DNA of 64,000 nucleotides from Jeotgalibaca arthritidis (GTDB lineage Bacteria; Bacillota; Bacilli; Lactobacillales; Aerococcaceae): positions 1,356,001-1,420,000 of the forward strand of contig NZ_CP049740.1 of NCBI RefSeq assembly GCF_011100465.1. The letters are read 5' to 3'. Numbering within the stretch: the stretch's first letter is position 1; each line of letters opens with the position of its first letter. Made by a program: the position numbers and the translations under genes. Positions 1-8,801 of this stretch are shown piece by piece. Under the pieces are notes generated by a model. It searched no databases, was not told where the DNA came from, and worked only from the letters and a program-made list of their open reading frames with translations.

Positions 1-1
1 A

Positions 2-964
2 ATTGTAGGTGAGCTATCAGGATTACCCGATTTACAAACAGAAGAGGCAGATGTAAGGCAACAAATCATTGAATGGCAGACGGATTGGTTGGAAAAAGCT
101 CAAACAATTCGAGGCGATACCATCGATTTTTACCGAGTAGATACGGTTAAGCATGTAGAAGATACGACTTGGAAGGCTTTTAAAAATGAATTAGTAAAAG
201 TGAAATCAGATTTTAAATTAATTGGTGAGGATTATGGTGCTTCAATCGATAAGAATGGCGGCTATCTGAATGACGGTGAAATGGATAGCTTACTAGATTT
301 TGAGTTTAAACAAATAGCGGGTAGTTTCGTTAACTGGGATGTTATGGGGGCACAAGAAAAATTAATTGATCGGAATAATAAGCTGACATCTGATGCGACG
401 ATGGGGCAATTTTTATCTAGCCATGATGAAGATGGTTTTCTCTATAAGCAAGCAGGTGGCGACCTCGGTAAGCAAATGGTTGCGGCGTCCCTAATGATTA
501 CAGCTAAAGGCCAACCAGTCATCTATTATGGAGAAGAAATTGGCTTAACAGGAGCGGCTGCTAAAAATATGGATAATGGCGAATATAGTGAGAACCGCTA
601 TGATTTTGATTGGGAAGCAAGCGAAGGATCGGGCAGTCAAGTTTATAATCACTACAAAACACTATTAAATATTCGCAAAGATTACAGCAAACTGTTTTCT
701 AAAGGCAGTCGCGAAACGATTGCGGGTTCTAATGATGAGGGCTACCTTGTCTTTAGTCGTAGCTATCAAGACGAGCAAGTTGTGATTGCCTTAAATATCT
801 TCGATCAAGAAAAAGAAGTGACTATTGAACTTCCTTTTTCAACGTCTAGCCAAGTCATCGACCGCTATAGTGGCAAAAGCTATACTATACCATCTGATCG
901 TAAACTTACCCTAACCCTTCCTCCAAGAAGTTTAGGTGGCACTGTGATTATAACAATGGAATAA
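2..964 (+). CDS. GH13 alpha-glucosidase/alpha-amylase family protein, 5'-truncated by the window edge
   Basis: C-terminal part of a glycoside hydrolase family 13 enzyme that cleaves alpha-glucosidic bonds. The frame is open from base 2, so the true start lies upstream. The conserved GH13 blocks are visible: YRVDTVKHV carries the nucleophile Asp (region II), LIGEDYG carries the acid/base Glu (region III), and SSHDEDGF is region IV with the HD pair. A beta-sheet C-terminal domain follows (about the last 80 residues). The missing N-terminus prevents deciding between amylase, pullulanase-like and neopullulanase types, and hides any signal peptide. The next gene is 96 bp away and functionally unrelated, so an operon is unlikely. 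The family assignment is firm; the substrate is unknown. Confidence 0.85.
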   Translation: MVGELSGLPDLQTEEADVRQQIIEWQTDWLEKAQTIRGDTIDFYRVDTVKHVEDTTWKAFKNELVKVKSDFKLIGEDYGASIDKNGGYLNDGEMDSLLDFEFKQIAGSFVNWDVMGAQEKLIDRNNKLTSDATMGQFLSSHDEDGFLYKQAGGDLGKQMVAASLMITAKGQPVIYYGEEIGLTGAAAKNMDNGEYSENRYDFDWEASEGSGSQVYNHYKTLLNIRKDYSKLFSKGSRETIAGSNDEGYLVFSRSYQDEQVVIALNIFDQEKEVTIELPFSTSSQVIDRYSGKSYTIPSDRKLTLTLPPRSLGGTVIITME

Positions 965-1060
965 GAAAAGCATCTATACTTTGACAGTTGTCTCTGTTCC
1001 TCTGTTTGATTTCATGCTAAAATAGATGAAGTCATAATGACTTTAAGGAGGTAATAGACC

Positions 1061-2455
1061 GTGAATCAAAAAGAGGAATGGACAAAATCACGAAAATTCT
1101 TCATTATATTGATTGATTTGCTGCTATTTATCGGTTCATTATTACTGTCTTTCCGCTTGAGATATGGAGCAAATATTCCTATTCGCAATCTTGAAGCTTT
1201 TAAAGGCAGTATCATCTATGTTTCTATTGGATTTATCATCGTTAGTATCCTATTTGGAACATACATCTTATATAATAAATCGGTCAGCGACTTTTTATTC
1301 ATTACCATTATCGGACAAGTTGTCGTGTCCTTGTATATCATGGCACTGACGTTCGCAGGAAGATGGCTGGCGTTTCCGCGCTCGGTTATTCTGATTCACT
1401 TTTTTGTTGGCTGTATCGTCTTGTTTACGTGGCGTGTGCTCGTATTCAAGGTTTACCAAAAATTAAGTGGTAGTAAACGTGTGATGATTGTGGGAATGGA
1501 AAAAGAAGTCTTTGCGGCAGTTGATAACTTTTCCAACACAAAGAGCATCCGTCATGTGGTGTCTCATGTGGTTCTGTCTGACTACTATGAAAATGTCAAA
1601 AGTCATCTAAATGATATTGATATTGTTTATCTGGCCAGTCAAATTGAAGAATCAGAGAAATTACGCATTTATGATTTGTTAATGCGTGAAGACAAGAAAT
1701 TCTTCTTGAACACCAGCTTTGAAAATCTTGTTATGGTTAATCCAAACATGATGAATATTGAAGACGAGAGTATTATTGAAGTATCACCGTTTCGAATTGC
1801 GTCAGAAGATGGCATCATCAAACGGTTGATTGATATTGTGTTTTCATTGTTGCTTATTATTGTGTCATCACCGATTATGGCAGTGGCAGCTGTCTTAGTG
1901 AAACGAAGTTCAGAAGGCCCGATTTTATACAAGCAAACCCGAATTACCAAAGACGGAAAAGAGTTTGAGATTCTAAAATTCCGTAGTATGGGAATTACTG
2001 CTGAAAAAGAATCAGGTCCCGTTCTAGCGACAAGCAATGATATGCGTGTCACGTCTGTTGGAAAATACTTGCGTTCCTTACGCATTGACGAGTTACCTCA
2101 GTTGTTTAACGTCTTAAAAGGCGATATGTCAATTGTTGGTCCGCGTCCTGAGCGCCCATTCTTTGTCGATCAGTTTAAGGAAGAAAATCCGCACTACTAC
2201 TTGAGACATAATGTGCGTGCCGGCATTACTGGCTATGCCCAAGTTTACGGAAAGTATGCATCAGACTTTAATAGTAAGCTGAACTTTGACTTAATCTACA
2301 TTAAGGAATATTCCTTGATTTTAGATTTAAAAATTATGTTGCAAACTGTTAAAATCTTGTTCGATAAGGTAAGCTCACGTGGGTTGGATGAAACCGAACG
2401 GACGATGCATTCCGAACAAGAGCTGATTGCTAAAGGAATTAAAGTCATCCATTAA
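1061..2455 (+). CDS. Initiating sugar transferase (polyprenyl-phosphate glycosylphosphotransferase)
   Basis: Membrane enzyme that transfers a sugar-1-phosphate from a nucleotide sugar to undecaprenyl phosphate, the first step of a capsule, exopolysaccharide or glycan repeat unit. The N-terminal half has four to five hydrophobic helices (about residues 12-120), then a nucleotide-binding-like region, then a further membrane helix near 255-275. The C-terminal bacterial sugar transferase domain (about 250-464) has the diagnostic stretches KFRSM, RIDELPQLFNVLKGDMS and GPRPERP. The GTG start follows an AAGGAGG ribosome site. No other capsule genes are adjacent, so it is an isolated initiator here. 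The final acceptor polymer cannot be told from the sequence. Confidence 0.9.
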   Translation: MNQKEEWTKSRKFFIILIDLLLFIGSLLLSFRLRYGANIPIRNLEAFKGSIIYVSIGFIIVSILFGTYILYNKSVSDFLFITIIGQVVVSLYIMALTFAGRWLAFPRSVILIHFFVGCIVLFTWRVLVFKVYQKLSGSKRVMIVGMEKEVFAAVDNFSNTKSIRHVVSHVVLSDYYENVKSHLNDIDIVYLASQIEESEKLRIYDLLMREDKKFFLNTSFENLVMVNPNMMNIEDESIIEVSPFRIASEDGIIKRLIDIVFSLLLIIVSSPIMAVAAVLVKRSSEGPILYKQTRITKDGKEFEILKFRSMGITAEKESGPVLATSNDMRVTSVGKYLRSLRIDELPQLFNVLKGDMSIVGPRPERPFFVDQFKEENPHYYLRHNVRAGITGYAQVYGKYASDFNSKLNFDLIYIKEYSLILDLKIMLQTVKILFDKVSSRGLDETERTMHSEQELIAKGIKVIH

Positions 2456-2467
2456 AGATAAGTTTAT

Positions 2468-2508
2468 AAGGGATACCGGCATGTTAAAGTGTCGCTATCC
2501 CTTTTTTA
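2468..2508 (+). terminator. Rho-independent terminator after the sugar transferase
   Basis: AAGGGATA (2468-2475) pairs with TATCCCTT (2496-2503), extended inside by CGGCA/TGTCG with one G-U pair, and followed by a T run. Confidence 0.75.
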
Positions 2509-2542
2509 TAAGCTTTTTTATGCTAAAAAAAAAGAAATCTCA

Positions 2543-2560
2543 AGCGCTTTGCGCTATAAT
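2543..2560 (+). promoter_or_regulatory. Probable promoter -10 with adjoining palindrome upstream of pncB
   Basis: A perfect TATAAT lies at 2555-2560, about 60 bp before pncB. It is abutted by the inverted repeat AGCGC-TTT-GCGCT (2543-2555), which could be an operator. I see no good -35 hexamer, so the promoter call rests on the -10 and its position. Confidence 0.4.
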
Positions 2561-2621
2561 AATAGAAAAGTAGGTTGGCTACTAGTGTGTATTCAACCAA
2601 ACGTGTAAATAAGGAGTGCTC

Positions 2622-4097
2622 ATGGTGGGATTAAAATACAACGACGACAGTCTAGCATTACATACGGATTTATATCAAATTAATATGATGAAGGCTTATT
2701 GGGATGAAGGCATTACAGACAAACATGCTGTTTTTGAGCTTTATTTTAGAAAAAATCCGTTTAAAAATGGCTATGCCATTTTTGCAGGGTTAGAACGATT
2801 AGTAGCGTACATTAAGACCTTACGCTTTACTGAATCGGATATTGCTTATTTAAGAGAATCACAAGATTACCCAGAAGAATTTTTACAGTACTTAAGTGAC
2901 TTCCGCTTTACGGGTAGTATCCGTTCTGCCATTGAAGGGGAGTTGGTTTTTGCCAATGAACCGATTGTTCAAGTAGAAGGAACATTGGCGCAATGCCAAC
3001 TCATTGAAACAGCGCTATTAAACATTGTGAACTTTCAAACGCTGATTGCAACTAAAGCTGCTCGTTTACGTTTAGTAGCAGAACAAGATACCTTAATGGA
3101 ATTTGGTTCAAGACGTGCACAAGAAATGGATGCATCTTTATGGGGTGCACGTGCTGCCTATGTGGGTGGTTTTGATGCAACGTCTAATGTTCGTGCAGGT
3201 AAATTATTTAATATTCCTGCAGTAGGAACGCATGCTCACTCACTTGTTCAAGTTTACCGCAATGACTACGATGCCTTTATGGCTTATGCCAAATCTCATA
3301 AAGATTGCGTATTTTTGATTGATACCTATGACACTCTTCGCTCAGGCTTACCGACTGCGATTCGTGTTGCCAATGAAATGGGTGATAAGATTAATTTCTT
3401 AGGCGTACGGATTGACAGTGGTGATATGGCTTACCAATCTAAAAAAATTAGACAGCAACTGGATGACGCTGGGTACCCTGATGCTAAAATTTACGCATCA
3501 AATGACTTAGATGAAATGACGATTTTAAACTTAAAAATGCAAGGTGCTAAGATTGATGTATGGGGAGTAGGAACTTATTTAATTACAGCCTACGACCAAC
3601 CGGCATTAGGAGCCGTTTATAAATTAGTTAGTATCGAAGACGATAACGGTAAAATGGTGGATACCTTGAAAATTTCAAGTAATGCTGAAAAAGTGTCTAC
3701 ACCAGGCCGTAAACAAGTTTGGCGGATTACGAGACGAGAAGATGGCAAATCTGAAGGGGACTATGTGGCTTTATGGGATGAACGTCCTGATCAAGAAAAA
3801 GAACTCTTTATGTTCCATCCAACCTATACGTATATCAATAAAACAGTGACTGACTTTAATGCACGTCCGGTATTACAGGATATTTTTATTGATGGTGAAT
3901 TAATCTATGACTTGCCAACGATTCAAGACATTAGACAATATTCAACGGAAAGAAAAGATGCCCTTTGGGATGAGTATAAACGTATTCTTAATCCAGAAGA
4001 TTATCCAGTTGACTTGTCACAAAAGGCTTGGGATCACAAGATGAATACCATCAAGGAAATTAAACAAACCATTCGTAAAGACGACCCAGTATTCTAA
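2622..4097 (+). CDS. pncB: Nicotinate phosphoribosyltransferase
   Basis: Salvage enzyme converting nicotinate and PRPP (with ATP) to nicotinate mononucleotide, the entry to NAD by the Preiss-Handler route. The length (about 491 aa) fits the long Gram-positive form. Family stretches are visible: an N-terminal LHTDLYQINMM, EFGSRRAQEMDA, and THAHSLVQ with the His that is phosphorylated in this family. I chose ATG 2622 because AAGGAG (2611-2616) sits 5 nt upstream; an upstream GTG at 2616 would overlap that ribosome site. nadE follows 15 bp later, so the two consecutive NAD salvage steps are co-transcribed. Confidence 0.95.
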   Translation: MVGLKYNDDSLALHTDLYQINMMKAYWDEGITDKHAVFELYFRKNPFKNGYAIFAGLERLVAYIKTLRFTESDIAYLRESQDYPEEFLQYLSDFRFTGSIRSAIEGELVFANEPIVQVEGTLAQCQLIETALLNIVNFQTLIATKAARLRLVAEQDTLMEFGSRRAQEMDASLWGARAAYVGGFDATSNVRAGKLFNIPAVGTHAHSLVQVYRNDYDAFMAYAKSHKDCVFLIDTYDTLRSGLPTAIRVANEMGDKINFLGVRIDSGDMAYQSKKIRQQLDDAGYPDAKIYASNDLDEMTILNLKMQGAKIDVWGVGTYLITAYDQPALGAVYKLVSIEDDNGKMVDTLKISSNAEKVSTPGRKQVWRITRREDGKSEGDYVALWDERPDQEKELFMFHPTYTYINKTVTDFNARPVLQDIFIDGELIYDLPTIQDIRQYSTERKDALWDEYKRILNPEDYPVDLSQKAWDHKMNTIKEIKQTIRKDDPVF

Positions 4098-4112
4098 AAG
4101 GAGGAAAGGTAA

Positions 4113-4946
4113 ATGCGTCCGTTACAACAAGACATTATTGAGGCATTAAAAGTGAAATCACACATTGTGGCAGAAGAAGAGATTGAGGCCAGTAAAGCGT
4201 TTCTAAAAGACTACTTAAAGGCTCATCCATTCCTTCAAAGTTTGGTACTCGGTATCAGTGGCGGGCAGGACTCGACACTAGCCGGTAAAATAGCTCAACT
4301 TGCTGTTGAAGAACTGCGTCAAGAGACAGGAAATGATAAGCTGCGTTTTATCGCAGTGAAACTGCCATATGGCAAACAGCTGGATGAAACCGATGTGATG
4401 GATGCTTTGGCTTTTATTCAGCCAGATCAAACGATTTCCGTAAATATTAAAGAGGCAACAGATGCGATCGTATCAGCCTTGGAAGAAAATGACTCTGAAA
4501 TCAGTGACTTTAATAAAGGAAATATTAAAGCACGCCAACGCATGGTTGTTCAATATGCCATTGCTGGTCAAACCAGTGGTGCAGTGATTGGAACAGATCA
4601 CGCTGCAGAATCGGTGACCGGTTTTTATACGAAATTTGGAGACGGTGCAGCAGACATATTACCGCTATGGCGATTAAACAAAGGCCAAGGAAAAGCTATG
4701 CTTAAGGTATTGAATTGTCCGCCTCATTTATATGAGAAAGTGCCGACAGCCGACCTAGAAGAAGATCGTCCCGCCTTACCAGATGAAGTGGCATTAGGGG
4801 TGTCTTATCAAGCGATTGATGCTTACTTAGAAGGTAAAGAAATTAATGAAAATGAAGCACAAATCATTGAACGTTGGTATGTCCGTTCTGAACACAAACG
4901 CCATTTACCAATTACGATTTACGATGATTTCTGGAAGCAATCATAG
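4113..4946 (+). CDS. nadE: NH3-dependent NAD+ synthetase
   Basis: Last step of NAD synthesis: amidation of deamido-NAD using ammonia and ATP. The PP-loop ATP site is SGGQDST (about residues 47-53). GTDHAAE and the region [11 protein letters not shown] are further family marks. At 277 aa it is the short single-domain form without a glutaminase domain, so it uses free ammonia. An AAAGGAGG ribosome site precedes ATG 4113. It lies in an apparent four-gene run with pncB upstream and cell-wall polymer genes downstream (gap 21 bp). Confidence 0.95.
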   Translation: MRPLQQDIIEALKVKSHIVAEEEIEASKAFLKDYLKAHPFLQSLVLGISGGQDSTLAGKIAQLAVEELRQETGNDKLRFIAVKLPYGKQLDETDVMDALAFIQPDQTISVNIKEATDAIVSALEENDSEISDFNKGNIKARQRMVVQYAIAGQTSGAVIGTDHAAESVTGFYTKFGDGAADILPLWRLNKGQGKAMLKVLNCPPHLYEKVPTADLEEDRPALPDEVALGVSYQAIDAYLEGKEINENEAQIIERWYVRSEHKRHLPITIYDDFWKQS

Positions 4947-4967
4947 AATGACTAGGGAGTGAGTAGT

Positions 4968-6809
4968 GTGAATACAAGGATGACGTCAAAAAAGGGAAGG
5001 CAGTGGTTGTCGCTCATCGCAACAGTCTTCATCTCACAACTTTTATTGCAGTGGTTTCAAAATGAGCTAAATATTAGCCTCGTCTTTAATTTTGTATTCC
5101 GCTGGCACACCATAAAGTTTCTCATTAGTTGGCTGGTGCTTCTTGTTCCAGCTATCTGGATATGGGCAGTTGTTGGAAAGGTGAGGTTAGCAAACCTGAC
5201 CTTTTTCAGCTTGTCTGCTATTATCGGTTTTATGAGCTTTGAAAAAATGAGACAACGGAGTGAGCCGCTCTATCCGTCAGATTTTTCTATGGTGAGTAGT
5301 GTGGGGTCATTAGTAGAGATGCTGACACCTACCCTTTTATTTGCCATTGTTATATTGGTTTTAATGATTGGCGTGCTTCTTTTTTTTGTCATTAGGCAAG
5401 AACGTAAGCAAACAAGCCTCAAACTATCTAAGCGCAGTCGAATCGTCATGCTCTTGTTGAGTAGTTTCGGCTTAGTCTACCTATCAACCTTTTCAAAAGA
5501 GGGTAATCTGGTCAAAAAAGCTTATGATTATTCAGCATACTGGATTCCTTATAGCCAGCAGATGAACTATTATAACAATGGTTTTGTAGCGGGTTTTCTA
5601 TATAATTTACCGGCTGACACTATGGATAAACCAGCAGGGGATGAAGGTGACGTTTTACAGACTATCGAGGAAACGTATAGTGAAAAGGCTGCTGCTATCA
5701 ATAGCCAGCGATCTGCTACAGTTGAGCAACCCAATATTATTTTTATTATGAATGAAAGTTTTGCTGACCCTTTTGATTTAAAGGAAACATCTCAAGTTTG
5801 GGACCCCATTCCCTTTACGAGAACATTGTCTCAAGAAAGTTGGAGCGGGCGGATGTTGTCTCAAGGTTATGGTGGGGGAACCGCCAATATTGAGTTTGAA
5901 GCTTTAACCGCTCTTTCGATGGAGCCCTTTGCTGCGCATGTTTCGACACCATTTACGCAATTTTTACCTAAGGAAACGACATTTCCGTCTATCGTATCTA
6001 AGTTAAAAGGACGCGGTTATTATGCGACAGCAATCCATCCTTATAATACGTCTATGTATAAAAGACGCCAAAATTATGATAATCTAGCATTCGATGCTTT
6101 TTATTATGATGAAACAATGACAAATCGCCTGAAGATAGATAATAATCCGTACATATCCGACCAGTCTGCTTACGATGAGGTCATTCAAGTGATGGCTGAT
6201 TCAGTAGAAACGGATTTTGTTCATTTGGTTACGATGCAAAATCATATGCCTTATGCAGCTAAGTATGACGATTATCCTCTCTTTCAAGAGACTGGTTATC
6301 GTAATGAAAAGATCAACCAATATTTGCAAGATTTAAATTATAGTGATCAAGCTTTAGAGCAATTCTATGAGGACCTACAAGCTTTAGATGAGCCAACAGC
6401 TGTTGTGTTTTGGGGTGACCATTGGCCGAGTGTTTTTGGTGAAAAGATCTTAGAAAATAACGGCCAAACCACTTTGCACCAAACACCTGCTATCATCTTT
6501 ACTAATTATCTGTCTGACAGCCAACCGCTAGGACTAATTAGTCCCATTTATTTTTATAGTGAACTGGCTCGTTTAACCGACCAGCCTGTCAGTGGATTTG
6601 ACGCTTTCCTGATGGATTTGCGTCAAGAAGTGCCAGCATTTGAAAAAGGTATGTATTACTCAAAAGAGAAAGAAGATTTTGTAAAAAGTCGTGATGACTT
6701 ATCAGAACAAGCACAACATTTGTTAGAAATCTACGATTGGATTATGTATGATATGACGACAGGGAAAAAAACGCTCATTAATAGTGGTTTCTTTGATGAT
6801 TTCAATTAA
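4968..6809 (+). CDS. LTA synthase family phosphoglycerol transferase (sulfatase fold)
   Basis: Membrane protein with about five N-terminal hydrophobic helices (roughly residues 15-175) followed by an extracellular sulfatase-fold domain that in this family transfers glycerol phosphate onto an acceptor. Visible motifs: NESFADP (metal site), GGGTANIEFEALT with the presumed nucleophile Thr, HPYNTSMYKR, and WGDHWPS near the end. The nucleophile block is the GGGTANIEFE subtype, unlike the QGKTSDAE subtype at 51874-54045, so this is probably a paralogue with a different role rather than the main LTA synthase. The GTG start at 4968 lies 8 nt after AGGGAG; GTG 4959 would overlap that site. tagO follows 15 bp later, suggesting a wall-polymer role. 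Confidence 0.8.
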   Translation: MNTRMTSKKGRQWLSLIATVFISQLLLQWFQNELNISLVFNFVFRWHTIKFLISWLVLLVPAIWIWAVVGKVRLANLTFFSLSAIIGFMSFEKMRQRSEPLYPSDFSMVSSVGSLVEMLTPTLLFAIVILVLMIGVLLFFVIRQERKQTSLKLSKRSRIVMLLLSSFGLVYLSTFSKEGNLVKKAYDYSAYWIPYSQQMNYYNNGFVAGFLYNLPADTMDKPAGDEGDVLQTIEETYSEKAAAINSQRSATVEQPNIIFIMNESFADPFDLKETSQVWDPIPFTRTLSQESWSGRMLSQGYGGGTANIEFEALTALSMEPFAAHVSTPFTQFLPKETTFPSIVSKLKGRGYYATAIHPYNTSMYKRRQNYDNLAFDAFYYDETMTNRLKIDNNPYISDQSAYDEVIQVMADSVETDFVHLVTMQNHMPYAAKYDDYPLFQETGYRNEKINQYLQDLNYSDQALEQFYEDLQALDEPTAVVFWGDHWPSVFGEKILENNGQTTLHQTPAIIFTNYLSDSQPLGLISPIYFYSELARLTDQPVSGFDAFLMDLRQEVPAFEKGMYYSKEKEDFVKSRDDLSEQAQHLLEIYDWIMYDMTTGKKTLINSGFFDDFN

Positions 6810-6824
6810 GAAAGGAGGAGTGAG

Positions 6825-7919
6825 ATGAGTTTTTCGATGCGGTTTGTGATCTTGTTTGTACTGACAGTTATCGTTAGTTTTACTGTCACTGCTATTTTTA
6901 GGAAACTAGCGGGACATTTTGGATGGGTTGATCATCCAGGACCTAAAAAAATTCATACAAGACCAATAGCGACATTAGGTGGTATTGCCATTTTTGTCAG
7001 CTATTGGATGATGTATCTTATCGGTATTCCGCCCGTTAATCAAATTGCAGATATCGGACCTATCTTCATCAGCTCCTTCGTTATCCTTCTAACCGGGATT
7101 ATTGATGATCGACATGAGTTAAAGCCTTGGCAAAAAATGCTAGGTATTTTGCTAGCAGCTAATATTTACTATTTTTTCACAGAAGTGAGATTCGATCATT
7201 TGACGATTGCTTATTTGGGAAGAATTGAATTTAGTGAGATTGGCTATCTAGCGATGATTTTGTGGATTGCGGGTATTACTAATGCGGTTAATTTGATGGA
7301 CGGATTGGATGGTCTAGCAGCTGGTTCGTCAATTATTTCGTTAACAACTATGGGATTAGTGAGTTATGTGTTTTCAATCTCCACCAATGTACCGATTGTC
7401 GCCATGACTTTTTTATTAGTGGCAGCGCTGATTGGTTTTCTTCCCCACAACTTTTATCCGGCGAAGATTTTTTTAGGTGATACTGGTTCATTGTTTATTG
7501 GCTTCATGATTGCGACCTTATCATTGAATGGCTTGAAACATGCGACTTTTATATCATTACTCATTCCAGTTGCTATTTTAGGTGTACCATTGACAGACAC
7601 GCTAGCATCCATTATTAGACGCTTACTTAACCGACAGGCCATTAGTCAGAAGGATCGTGGCCATCTTCATCATCGTTTATTGAAGCTAGGCTTCAACCAC
7701 CGCCAGACCGTGCTCGTTATATACGCTCTAGGCATTATTTTTTCCTTAACAGCGATGTTGTATCCCTTATCTTCATTTTGGGGATCAATTATTTTAACGT
7801 TAGGCTTGTTATTTGGAATGATCTTATTTATTGCTTCTTTTAACTTGATTGGTAAGGAAGAAAATAGCTTAAAACGATTCCTACAAAAAATAATAGGTAG
7901 TCCAGACAAAAAGGACTGA
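6825..7919 (+). CDS. tagO: Undecaprenyl-phosphate GlcNAc-1-phosphate transferase (TagO/WecA family)
   Basis: Integral membrane enzyme that starts wall teichoic acid and related glycans by moving GlcNAc-1-phosphate from UDP-GlcNAc to undecaprenyl phosphate. About ten hydrophobic helices are visible. Family catalytic motifs are present: GIIDDR (Mg-binding Asp pair), NAVNLMDGLDGLAAG, FLGDTGSLFIG, and the cytoplasmic HLHHRLL block near residue 285 that marks the TagO/WecA branch rather than MraY. A GGAGGAG ribosome site precedes the ATG. It is the last gene of the pncB-nadE-phosphoglycerol transferase run. Its stop codon lies inside the terminator stem at 7908-7958. Confidence 0.92.
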   Translation: MSFSMRFVILFVLTVIVSFTVTAIFRKLAGHFGWVDHPGPKKIHTRPIATLGGIAIFVSYWMMYLIGIPPVNQIADIGPIFISSFVILLTGIIDDRHELKPWQKMLGILLAANIYYFFTEVRFDHLTIAYLGRIEFSEIGYLAMILWIAGITNAVNLMDGLDGLAAGSSIISLTTMGLVSYVFSISTNVPIVAMTFLLVAALIGFLPHNFYPAKIFLGDTGSLFIGFMIATLSLNGLKHATFISLLIPVAILGVPLTDTLASIIRRLLNRQAISQKDRGHLHHRLLKLGFNHRQTVLVIYALGIIFSLTAMLYPLSSFWGSIILTLGLLFGMILFIASFNLIGKEENSLKRFLQKIIGSPDKKD

Positions 7920-7958
7920 ACCACTCTGAGGTAATGAGAGAGTGGTTCAGTCCTTTTT
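7908..7958. terminator. 20-bp perfect bidirectional terminator shared by tagO and the YigZ-type gene
   Basis: Arms 7908-7927 and 7939-7958 are perfectly complementary over 20 bp. One end is A-rich and the other T-rich, so it serves both strands. The stop codon of tagO (7917-7919) lies in the left arm, and the stop codon of the minus-strand gene (7957-7959) lies at the end of the right arm. Confidence 0.92.
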
Positions 7959-8631
7959 AGTCTTCATCATCTTCGTCGCTGTCTTCCTCAATCTGTTGTG
8001 AGACTGCTTGTTCAACATATTGTACGTCTTCTGCTTCGAAGGTAATTTGTCCATTCATCAGATCAATGAGTTCAGCTTGAAACTGGTCCACTTCAGCTGT
8101 TTTAACACCCACTTTAAAGCTAACCGTATCGGTATAGATGGTGTCAATAAGGGGATAAGTAGACTGTAATAAATAATTTTCTAATTTGCCAGAAGCCGAA
8201 TAACTTACCGTACAAACAAGAGGTATCTGTAAGGACCGTTCGACTAGTCCAATGGAACGAAGGGCAGATGAAACGGATTTTCCGTAAGCACGAATCAGTC
8301 CACCGGCTCCTAATTTAGTACCACCGAAATAGCGAGTCACTACTGCTGCGACATAGCGTAAATCATTCTTTTTTAGAACTTCAAGCATAGGTACACCTGC
8401 TGTTCCAGATGGCTCACCATCATCGTGAGCACGTTGGATATGATTGGTATCGCCAATTAAGTAGGCTGAACAATTATGAGTGGCTTTCCAGTGCTCTTTT
8501 TTAACCCCTTGGATGAATGCTTTTGCCTCTTCTTCGTCAGTCACACGCTTAAGGCTACAAATAAAACGGGATCCTTTAATAATAATTTCTTCTTGCCCTT
8601 CTTGAGAGATGGTTTTGTAGGATTCTAACAT
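7957..8631 (-). CDS. YigZ/IMPACT family protein (YvyE-like)
   Basis: Conserved cytoplasmic protein of the UPF0029/IMPACT family. The N-terminal domain carries the family stretches FICSLKRV, HNCSAYL and DDGEPSGTAG (about residues 65-75), and FGGTKLGAGGLIRAYG. The C-terminal domain (about 135-205) is the YigZ ferredoxin-like fold. The tail is very acidic. The biochemical role is not settled; eukaryotic IMPACT links to translation control, which does not transfer reliably. The ATG follows an AAAGGAG site. It is a single gene converging on tagO. Confidence 0.88.
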   Translation of the reverse strand: MLESYKTISQEGQEEIIIKGSRFICSLKRVTDEEEAKAFIQGVKKEHWKATHNCSAYLIGDTNHIQRAHDDGEPSGTAGVPMLEVLKKNDLRYVAAVVTRYFGGTKLGAGGLIRAYGKSVSSALRSIGLVERSLQIPLVCTVSYSASGKLENYLLQSTYPLIDTIYTDTVSFKVGVKTAEVDQFQAELIDLMNGQITFEAEDVQYVEQAVSQQIEEDSDEDDED

Positions 8632-8757
8632 GAGTCGTCTCCTTTCCGATTTTTCATAGATTTATTTTAGCATATTTAAGAAAATTAAACGAAAGTGATA
8701 AAATATTTAATAAAACGTAAAATCTTTCCAGGCGTCCTATTTTGTTTTATTATAAGG

Positions 8758-8763
8758 TATAAT
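8758..8763 (+). promoter_or_regulatory. Probable -10 element for murE
   Basis: A perfect TATAAT in an AT-rich 170-bp gap, 38 bp before the GTG start of murE. No convincing -35 hexamer at 17 bp; the position is the main support. Confidence 0.35.
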
Positions 8764-8801
8764 AGCTTGTGAAACCGAAAGGCTTAGAATGAGGTGTAAT
8801 A

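Noticed and set aside
2539-2553. Possible cre (CcpA) site at AAGCGCTT before pncB
   Set aside because: The flanks (CTC and TGC) do not fit the cre consensus; only the palindromic core matches.
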